Below the pieces are notes generated by a model. The model was given only the letters and a program-made list of their open reading frames with translations. It was not told where the DNA came from and did no database searches. Both the position numbers and the translations under genes were made by a program. A stretch of DNA of 11,399 bases, taken from CAZAQB01 sp964487155. GTDB taxonomy: Bacteria; Pseudomonadota; Gammaproteobacteria; Nitrococcales; Nitrococcaceae. The DNA lies in contig CAZAQB010000107.1 of the NCBI GenBank assembly GCA_964487155.1, positions 1 through 11,399 of the forward strand, in the 5' to 3' direction. Shown here piece by piece: positions 6,145-11,399 of this stretch. Every line of letters starts with the position of its first letter. Position 1 is the first letter of the stretch.

Positions 6145-6981
6145 TCACTCGCCCAGGTACACTTCGACCACCCGCGGGTCGTTCTGCACCTGCTCCATGC
6201 TGCCCTCGGCCAGCACCGAGCCCTGGTGCAGCACGGTGACCTTGCGGGCGATGGAGCGCACGAACTCCATGTCGTGCTCGACGACGATCACCGAATGGCG
6301 CCCGGCGAGCCCGGTGAGCAGCTCGGCGGTGCGCTCCATCTCCTGGTGGGTCATGCCGGCCACGGGTTCGTCCACCAGCAGCAACCGGGGGTTCTGCATC
6401 AGCAGCATGCCGATCTCCAGCCACTGCTTCTGGCCGTGCGAGAGCTCCCCGGCGGGCCGGGCCGCCTCGCCGGCCAGGCCGACCCGTTCCAGCACCTCAT
6501 CGATGCGCTCGCGGTCCTCGCCGCGCAGGCGGGCCAGCAGGGTGGGCCAGACCCGCTTGTCGGCGGCCATGGCCAGCTCCAGGTTCTCGAGCACGCTGTG
6601 GTTGGGGAACACGGTGGGCTTCTGGAACTTGCGCCCGATGCCGCCCCGGGCGATCTCGGTCTCCGACAGGCGCAGCAGATCGATGCGGCTGCCGAACCAG
6701 GCCTCGCCCGCGTCGGGCCGGGTGCGGCCGGTGATGACGTCCATCATGGTGGTCTTGCCGGCGCCATTGGGGCCGATGATGCAGCGCAGCTCGCCGTCGT
6801 CCATGTACAGCGTGAGCTCGTCCAGCGCCCGGAAGCCGTCGAAGCTGACGGTGATGCCCTCCAGGTAGAGGATGGGGCCGTGGCGCACGTCCAGCCGGGC
6901 GTCGAAGTCCGGCGGCGGCAGCATGACGTCGAACACGCGGTCGCGGCGCAGGAACTCGCGGGCCTGATCGAGGCTTTTCAC
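6145..6981 (-). CDS. urtD: UrtD, first ATPase of the urea ABC importer
   Basis: A 278-residue LivG-like ATPase. An N-terminal extension of about 35 residues (MKSLDQAREFLRRDRVFDVM, then PPPDFDARLDVRHGPILYLEG) precedes the ATPase core and is typical of UrtD. Motifs are Walker A GPNGAGKTT (70-78), Q-loop Q120 in GRKFQKPTVF, signature ELSHGQKQWLEIG (179-191), Walker B LLLVDEP (200-206), VAGMTHQEMERTAELL, and switch His236 in VVEHDMEFV. The EVYLGE C-terminus is also characteristic. I place the start at the GTG at 6981. It overlaps the urtC stop (GTGA), has AGGGAG 7 nt upstream and gives the expected UrtD N-terminus. The frame stays open farther upstream, but that part is a shadow of urtC. No defects seen. 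Confidence 0.95.
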   Translation of the reverse strand: MKSLDQAREFLRRDRVFDVMLPPPDFDARLDVRHGPILYLEGITVSFDGFRALDELTLYMDDGELRCIIGPNGAGKTTMMDVITGRTRPDAGEAWFGSRIDLLRLSETEIARGGIGRKFQKPTVFPNHSVLENLELAMAADKRVWPTLLARLRGEDRERIDEVLERVGLAGEAARPAGELSHGQKQWLEIGMLLMQNPRLLLVDEPVAGMTHQEMERTAELLTGLAGRHSVIVVEHDMEFVRSIARKVTVLHQGSVLAEGSMEQVQNDPRVVEVYLGE

Positions 6982-8111
6982 GCGGCGTCTCCCTGGCGGC
7001 GCCGGCGCACCAGGCCGATGATGCCGCGCGGCAGGAACAGCGTGACCACCACGAACAGCCCGCCCAGGGCGAACAGCCAGGCCTCCGGCATGCTGGCGGT
7101 GAACACGCTCTTGGCGTAGTTCACCATCACCGCCCCGGCGGCGGCGCCGTACAGGGTGCCCCGGCCGCCCACCGCCACCCATACCACCATCTCGATGGAG
7201 TTCAGCGGCGCGAACTCGCCGGGGTTGATGATGCCCACCTGCGGCACGTACAGCGCGCCGGCCACGCCGGCCATCATGGCGGAGACGGTGAACAGCCAGA
7301 CCTTGTAGTGCTCGACCCGGTAGCCCACGGTGCGCACCCGGGGCTCGGCGTCGCGCACCGCGGTCACCACCCTTCCGAGCTTGGAGGTGACGATGGCCCG
7401 GCACAGCAGGTAGCCGGCCGCCAGCGCCGCCGCCGAGGCCAGGAACAGGCCCACCCGGGTCGCGTCCGACTGCAGGTCGAAGCCGAGGATTTCCTTGAAG
7501 TCGGTGAGCCCGTTATTGCCGCCGAAGCCCATCTCGTTGCGGAAGAAGGCGAGCATCAGGGCGTAGGTCAGCGCCTGGGTGATGATGGACAGATACACCC
7601 CGGTCACCCGGGAGCGGAACGCCAGATAGCCGAACACGAAGGCCAGCACCCCGGGCACTGCCAGCACCATGAGCATGGCGAACGGAAACAGGTCGAAGCC
7701 GTGCCAGTACCAGGGCAGTTCCTGCCAGTTCAGGAACACCATGAAATCCGGCAGCAGCGGGTCGCCGTATACCCCCCGGTCACCGATCTGGCGCATGAGA
7801 TACATGCCCATGGCGTAGCCGCCCAGGGCGAAGAACGCCCCGTGGCCCAGGCTGAGGATGCCGCAGAAGCCCCACACCAGGTCCACCGCCAGGGCCAGCA
7901 GCGCATAGCACAGGTACTTGCCCAGCAGGGCGACGGTGAAGGTGGACAGGTGCAGCGCCGAGCCCTCCGGCACGGCGAGGTTCATCGCCGGCACGGCGAC
8001 GGCGGCGGCCAGCAGCAGCCCCAGGAACACACGGCCGCCCAGATCGCCGGTGAGCAGGCTCAGCCGGCCGGCGAGCGGGGCCTGGGCCGCGGTTGTCCCG
8101 GCGCCGCTCAT
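6978..8111 (-). CDS. urtC: UrtC, LivM-type permease of the urea ABC importer
   Basis: A 377-residue membrane protein, one of two channel subunits of the urea importer. Segments typical of the LivM/UrtC branch are KYLCYALLALAVDLVWGF (65-82), GILSLGHGAFFALGGYAMGM (84-103), SRVTGVYLSIITQALTYALM, GGNNGLTDF and VRTVGYRVEHYKVWLF. Near the end, GVAGALYVPQVGIINPGEF and VAVGGRGTLYGAAAGAV match the cytoplasmic loop that docks to the ATPases. The start chosen is ATG at 8111, which gives the usual N-terminus. A GTG 57 nt upstream is in frame but would add an arginine-rich MPRREPVSRRP tail with a poorly spaced ribosome site. The ATG has no clear Shine-Dalgarno of its own and overlaps the stop of a 21-codon ORF, so coupling from that ORF may supply ribosomes. 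It overlaps urtD by 4 bp. Confidence 0.94.
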   Translation of the reverse strand: MSGAGTTAAQAPLAGRLSLLTGDLGGRVFLGLLLAAAVAVPAMNLAVPEGSALHLSTFTVALLGKYLCYALLALAVDLVWGFCGILSLGHGAFFALGGYAMGMYLMRQIGDRGVYGDPLLPDFMVFLNWQELPWYWHGFDLFPFAMLMVLAVPGVLAFVFGYLAFRSRVTGVYLSIITQALTYALMLAFFRNEMGFGGNNGLTDFKEILGFDLQSDATRVGLFLASAAALAAGYLLCRAIVTSKLGRVVTAVRDAEPRVRTVGYRVEHYKVWLFTVSAMMAGVAGALYVPQVGIINPGEFAPLNSIEMVVWVAVGGRGTLYGAAAGAVMVNYAKSVFTASMPEAWLFALGGLFVVVTLFLPRGIIGLVRRRRQGDAA

Positions 8112-8173
8112 TCGGCGCACTGAGCCAGCGCAGGCTGGCCGCCGGGAAACGGGCTCGCGTCTCGGCACGGCAT
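8108..8173 (-). CDS. Possible 21-residue coupling ORF between urtB and urtC
   Basis: A short ORF, MPCRDASPFPGGQPALAQCAE, with an ATG at 8173 and a TGA at 8110-8108. The stop overlaps the urtC ATG as ATGA. GAGGG from the last two codons of urtB lies 9 nt before its ATG, a better ribosome site than the one at urtC itself. No similarity is recognised. Its value may lie in being translated, delivering ribosomes to urtC by termination-reinitiation. Chance is possible for an ORF this short, and an alternative urtC start (GTG at 8168) would make it redundant. Confidence 0.3.
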   Translation of the reverse strand: MPCRDASPFPGGQPALAQCAE

Positions 8174-8178
8174 ACGGT

Positions 8179-9768
8179 CTATCCCTCGGCTGCCCGGCCC
8201 CGCTGGGGGAACAGTCCCCTGGGCCGTTTCTGGATGAAAAGGATGATGGCCACCAGCACCAGGATCTTGGCCAGCACCGCCCCGGCCACCGGCTCCAGGA
8301 AGGTGTTGGCCACGCCCAGGGTGAAGGCGCCGGTGAGGGTGCCCAGCAGGTTGCCGACGCCGCCGAACACCACCACCAGGAACGAGTCGATGATGTACGA
8401 CTGCCCCAGGTTGGGGCCGACGTTGGTGAGCTGGGACAGGGCCACGCCGGCCACTCCCGCCACCCCGGAGCCCAGCCCGAAGGTCATGGCGTCCACCCAC
8501 TCGCTGCGGACCCCCACCGCCCGGGCCATGGCCCGGTTCTGGGACACCGCCCGCACCTGCAGCCCCAGGGAGCTGCGCCGCAGCAGCACCACCAGGGCGG
8601 CGAACACCAGCAGGGCGAAGACGATGATGGTGAGCCGGTTGTAGGTGAACGACATCACCGGGTTGATCACCAGCGAGCCGCTCATCCACTCCGGGGTGCT
8701 GACGCTGCGGTTCAGCGGCGAGAACACGCTGCGCACCAGCTGTTGCAGGATCAGGCTGATGCCGAAGGTGGCCAGCAGCGTCTCCAGGGGCCGGCCGTAG
8801 AGGAAGCGGATCACTCCCCGCTCGATGGCCACGCCGAACGCGCCGGCCACCAGGAAGGCTGCCGGCACCGCCACCAGCACCGAGGCGCCGATGTGGTTGG
8901 GCATCAGCTGCTGCACCACGTAGGTGGTGTAGGCGCCCAGCATGATCAGCTCGCCGTGGGCCATGTTGATCACGCCCATCACCCCGAAAGTGATCGCCAG
9001 CCCGATGGCCGCCAGCAGCAACACCGAGCCCAGTGACAGGCCGAAGAACACCTGTTCCAGGGTCTGGTAGAAGCTCACGCTGCGCTCGATGGCGGCCAGG
9101 GCGTCATCCGCCGCGCGGCGCACTTCCGGCGGCTGGGATTGGTCGCCGCCGGCCCGGCGCAGGGCGTTGCGCACGCCCGGCTCCAGGCTGCCGGCCAGCC
9201 GCTCCACGGCGGCCAGGCGCGCCTGGGTGCCCGCGGACTGCAGCTGCGCCAGCGCCACCGCCGTCTCCAGGGCGTCGCGGACCTCACGCTCCGGTTCGTC
9301 GGCGATCAGTGCGCGGATGGCGTCGGCCCCGCCCGGGCGAAGCTCTCCGTAGAGGGCCTTGGCCGCGGACAGGCGGCGCTCCAGATCGGGGTGGGTCAGG
9401 TCCAGCCGGGCGATCATCTCCCGCAGTTGCAGGCGCATCAGGTTGTTGATGATGACCTTCTTGGCGCCGTCGGCCTCGACGGGCGCGCCGCTCAAGGCGT
9501 CCACCGCCGGGCCGTTACGGCCGCTGCGGATGACGGCCCGTCCGGACGGGGTAAGGTAGAGGTCGCCTTCCAGCAGGGCGCTCAGCATCACCGACGCCCG
9601 CGGGTGGCCGGAGTCCCCCACCTGCTCGGCCACCTGCAGCTTGGTGCGGAAGTTGCGCGTGTCCAGCTCCGCCAGGGTCTGCGCCAAATCTGCGGCAGCC
9701 GGCGCGGCGGCGCAGGCCAGCACCAGAGCCAGCAGCAGGAGACCGGGGAGACGGCGGCAGCGGGGCAT
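8179..9768 (-). CDS. urtB: UrtB, LivH-type permease of the urea ABC importer with periplasmic N-domain
   Basis: A 529-residue protein in two parts. Residues 1-26 are a signal sequence (cleavage near PAAA|D). Residues 27-235 form a soluble, alanine- and leucine-rich helical region with HEAT-like repeats (for example ERRLSAAKALYGEL, EREVRDALETAVALAQL, RLAAVERLAGSL, PEVRRAADDALAAIE), expected in the periplasm. From about 236 comes the LivH-type channel: FGLSLGSVLLLAAIGLAITF, GVMGVINMAHGELIMLGAY (262-280), ERGVIRFLYGRPLETLLATFG, and VFGGVGNLLGTLTGAFTLG near the ATPase docking loop. UrtB proteins of many proteobacteria carry this extension, unlike plain LivH. Its role is not known to me. The ATG at 9768 has GGAG 9 nt upstream. 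It lies 64 bp after urtA, across a strong hairpin. Full length. Confidence 0.95.
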   Translation of the reverse strand: MPRCRRLPGLLLLALVLACAAAPAAADLAQTLAELDTRNFRTKLQVAEQVGDSGHPRASVMLSALLEGDLYLTPSGRAVIRSGRNGPAVDALSGAPVEADGAKKVIINNLMRLQLREMIARLDLTHPDLERRLSAAKALYGELRPGGADAIRALIADEPEREVRDALETAVALAQLQSAGTQARLAAVERLAGSLEPGVRNALRRAGGDQSQPPEVRRAADDALAAIERSVSFYQTLEQVFFGLSLGSVLLLAAIGLAITFGVMGVINMAHGELIMLGAYTTYVVQQLMPNHIGASVLVAVPAAFLVAGAFGVAIERGVIRFLYGRPLETLLATFGISLILQQLVRSVFSPLNRSVSTPEWMSGSLVINPVMSFTYNRLTIIVFALLVFAALVVLLRRSSLGLQVRAVSQNRAMARAVGVRSEWVDAMTFGLGSGVAGVAGVALSQLTNVGPNLGQSYIIDSFLVVVFGGVGNLLGTLTGAFTLGVANTFLEPVAGAVLAKILVLVAIILFIQKRPRGLFPQRGRAAEG

Positions 9769-9790
9769 CAGCGCTCACTCCGGTGGCGGG

Positions 9791-9819
9791 GCCGGCGGGG
9801 CGGGGTGCGCCCCGCCGGC
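9791..9819 (-). promoter_or_regulatory. Strong hairpin between urtA and urtB
   Basis: GCCGGCGGGGCG (9791-9802) and CGCCCCGCCGGC (9808-9819) form a perfect 12-bp stem with a 5-nt loop, located 13 bp after the urtA stop. On the minus strand no T-run follows, so it is unlikely to be a full terminator. In operons where a binding protein is needed in excess, such hairpins often protect the 3' end of the first message or cause partial termination. That role here is inference. Confidence 0.6.
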
Positions 9820-9832
9820 TTGTGGGCCGCGA

Positions 9833-11140
9833 TCAGTAGTTCTGACCGGAGCACTTGCCCGTCTTCACGTTGTAGTTGCCGCAGGCCAGCGGCGGGCGCC
9901 AGTCGGCGATCAGCGAGCGGCTGTCGGGCAGGAAGTCCGACCAGGCGTCCCCGGGCACCAGGCCCGGCGTCTCCCAGACTATGGCGAACTGGCCGTCATC
10001 CTGCACCTCGCCGATCAGCACCGGCTTGGTGATGTGGTGGTTGGGCATCATCGAGGAGACGCCGCCGGAGAGGTTCGCCGCGGTGACGCCGATCATGGCG
10101 TCCACCACCGCCTCCGGCTCCGGGGTGCCGGCCTTGCGCACCGCCTCAAGCCACATGTGGAAGCCGATGTAATGGGCCTCCATGGGGTCGTTGGTGACCC
10201 GGTCGGTGTTGCCGATGAAGGCGTGCCACTGTTCGATGAAGGCATCGTTGGCCGGCCCCTGAACGCTCTGGAAGTAGTTCCAGGCGGCCATGTGGCCCAC
10301 CAGCGGCGCGGTGTCGATGCCGGAGAGTTCCTCCTCACCCACCGAGAAGGCCACCACCGGGATGTCGGCGGCGGAGATGCCCTGGTTGGCGAGCTCCTTG
10401 TAGAACGGCACGTTGGCGTCGCCGTTGATGGTGGAGACCACCGCCGTCGGCTTGCCCTTGGCGCCGAAGTCCTTGATCCGGGAGACCTCGCTCTGCCAGT
10501 CGGAGAACCCGAACGGGGTGTAGTTGACCAGGATGTCCTCGGCGGCCACGCCGTGGTCCTTCAGGTACTGCTCCAGGATCTTGTTGGTGGTGCGGGGGTA
10601 GACATAGTCGGTGCCCTCCAGCACCCAGCGCTCGATGCCGTAGGCCTCGCGCAGGTAGTCCACCGCGGGGATCGCCTGCTGGTTGGGGGCGGCGCCGGTG
10701 TAGAACACGTACTTGGAGGACTCCTCGCCCTCGTACTGCACCGGATAGAACAGCGGCACCTTGAGCTCTTCCACCACCGGCAGCACCGACTTGCGGGACA
10801 CCGACGTCCAGCAGCCGAAGATCACATCCACCCCTTCCTGCTGGATCAGCTCCCGGGCCTTCTCGGCGAATAGCGGCCAGTTGGAGGCGGGGTCGACCAC
10901 CACCGGCTCCAGCTTGCGGCCCAGCACGCCGCCCTTGGCGTTCTGGGCCTCGATGAGCATCAGCATGGTGTCCTTCAGCGTGGTCTCGCTGATGGCCATG
11001 GTCCCGGACAGTGAATGGAGAATGCCCACCTTGATGGGCTCGGCGGCCTGGGCGGCGCCGGCCATGCCGCCCAGCAGGGCGGCGGCCAGACCGGTGGCGG
11101 CGGTGCGGCGTCCGGCGGTACGGAGCAGTGCATGGATCAT
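9833..11140 (-). CDS. urtA: UrtA, periplasmic urea-binding protein
   Basis: A 435-residue secreted binding protein of the type 1 (LivJ-like) fold. Residues 1-32 are a signal peptide with an RR pair early on (TAGRRTAATGLAAALLGG) and a likely cut at AQA|A. The mature protein starts AEPIKVGILHSLSGTMAISE. UrtA-specific segments are VIFGCWTSVSRKSVLPVVEE, FYPVQYEGEESSKYVFYTGA, WVLEGTDYVYPRTTNKILEQ, GFSDWQSEVSRIKDFG, STINGDANVPFYKELANQG and NDPMEAHYIGFHMWLEAV. Family knowledge: UrtA captures urea (sometimes short amides) for UrtBCDE, feeding urease or urea amidolyase. Neither enzyme is in this window. The ATG at 11140 has GGGAGA upstream (GGGAG 9 nt away). The open frame continues about 51 codons farther, but that portion has no signal peptide logic and crosses the promoter. 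It is the first gene of urtABCDE. Confidence 0.97.
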   Translation of the reverse strand: MIHALLRTAGRRTAATGLAAALLGGMAGAAQAAEPIKVGILHSLSGTMAISETTLKDTMLMLIEAQNAKGGVLGRKLEPVVVDPASNWPLFAEKARELIQQEGVDVIFGCWTSVSRKSVLPVVEELKVPLFYPVQYEGEESSKYVFYTGAAPNQQAIPAVDYLREAYGIERWVLEGTDYVYPRTTNKILEQYLKDHGVAAEDILVNYTPFGFSDWQSEVSRIKDFGAKGKPTAVVSTINGDANVPFYKELANQGISAADIPVVAFSVGEEELSGIDTAPLVGHMAAWNYFQSVQGPANDAFIEQWHAFIGNTDRVTNDPMEAHYIGFHMWLEAVRKAGTPEPEAVVDAMIGVTAANLSGGVSSMMPNHHITKPVLIGEVQDDGQFAIVWETPGLVPGDAWSDFLPDSRSLIADWRPPLACGNYNVKTGKCSGQNY

Positions 11141-11187
11141 GGATGCGTTCTCCCGATGAACTTTGACCGTTGCAGCGACGGCCCGCG

Positions 11188-11205
11188 CAGGGCATGCATG
11201 CCCTG
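11188..11205. promoter_or_regulatory. 18-bp perfect palindrome in the urtA leader
   Basis: CAGGGCATGCATGCCCTG is a perfect 18-bp palindrome 48 bp upstream of the urtA ATG and about 15 bp downstream of the start site predicted from the sigma-54 element. As DNA it could be an operator. As RNA it folds to a 7-bp stem with loop TGCA in the 5' leader. No known regulator is recognised. Confidence 0.4.
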
Positions 11206-11230
11206 GAGCGGGGCACCGGCAGGGAGCCTT

Positions 11231-11246
11231 AGCATTGGCCGTGCCA
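11231..11246 (-). promoter_or_regulatory. Sigma-54 (RpoN) -24/-12 promoter of urtABCDE
   Basis: Read on the minus strand, the site is TGGCACGGCCAATGCT. It matches the RpoN consensus TGGCACG-N4-TTGCW at all fixed positions except the first T of TTGC. The diagnostic GG and GC pairs are exactly 10 bases apart. It faces urtA, with the predicted start site near 11220 and a leader of about 80 nt. Sigma-54 promoters need an enhancer-binding activator, and for urea uptake this is commonly NtrC under nitrogen limitation. The start site and the activator are inference. Confidence 0.75.
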
Positions 11247-11338
11247 GGCACCGCAATCGTTAAGGATTCAGATACATGCCCGCCCAGCCCCACGCCCGCA
11301 CATGCTCCGCCGCACCAACACAGAGCGTGGACTAAAGG

Positions 11339-11361
11339 GCGCTGCCCAAATTGGTTCGCGC
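11339..11361. promoter_or_regulatory. Possible activator-binding site upstream of the urt promoter
   Basis: A 23-bp imperfect palindrome with GCGC at both outer ends and a core CCAAATTGG (perfect 4-bp arms around one A). The outermost four and innermost four bases of each arm pair, and the three between do not. It lies about 120-140 bp upstream of the predicted urt start site, the usual place for an NtrC-type enhancer. TGCCC and TTGGTTC recall an NtrC site, but the spacing is one base short of the usual form. Weak evidence. Confidence 0.25.
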
Positions 11362-11399
11362 CCGGGAGTGGGAAGGACTGAGGACTTAGCCCGAAGATT

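Noticed and set aside
6982..7404. An upstream extension of urtD within its open frame
   Set aside because: It overlaps urtC entirely and reads as Arg/Gly/His-rich shadow. The GTG overlapping the urtC stop gives a normal UrtD N-terminus.
11141..11293. A 51-codon upstream extension of urtA
   Set aside because: It would place the sigma-54 element and leader palindrome inside the coding region and bury the signal peptide. The internal ATG at 11140 has a ribosome site and starts a standard signal sequence.

Overview
This is a GC-rich window (roughly 65-70% by eye) with the gene content of a proteobacterium. The gene order, the SelO ending in FCGT and the interspersed repeats suggest a gammaproteobacterium, perhaps of the Ectothiorhodospiraceae type. 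That placement is inference. Every gene except selO lies on the minus strand.

Layout, left to right. (1) 1-430: an AbrB/MazE-like antitoxin overlaps by 4 bp a PIN-domain (VapC-like) toxin, which runs off the left edge. (2) 564-3151: a compact modABC molybdate importer, transcribed modA>modB>modC. (3) 3152-3300: a 149-bp divergent control region with an AT-rich island of two abutting palindromes. (4) 3301-4806: selO (ydiU), a protein AMPylase of the kinase fold, the only plus-strand gene. (5) 4807-5270: a 464-bp gap with no gene. It holds a terminator-like hairpin, a C-tract/G-tract hairpin and a perfect 189-bp tandem duplication carrying REP-like stem-loops. (6) 5271-11140: a complete urtABCDE urea ABC importer, transcribed urtA>urtB>urtC>urtD>urtE. 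(7) 11141-11399: the urt promoter region, with no gene visible.

How the parts work together. UrtA binds urea in the periplasm, UrtB and UrtC form the channel, and UrtD and UrtE hydrolyse ATP. A near-consensus sigma-54 (-24/-12) element sits 91 bp upstream of the urtA start codon, which predicts nitrogen-status control. ModA, ModB and ModC do the equivalent job for molybdate, the metal of nitrate reductase and other molybdoenzymes. Both importers could therefore serve nitrogen or redox metabolism, but nothing in the window ties them to one regulon.

The protein-coding content is conventional, and I found no clearly new multi-gene system. The less ordinary signals are non-coding or very small: the tandem 189-bp duplication, an inverted-repeat element inserted between urtD and urtE, a 21-codon ORF that may couple urtB to urtC, palindromes in the mod/selO and urt control regions, and a strong hairpin between urtA and urtB.
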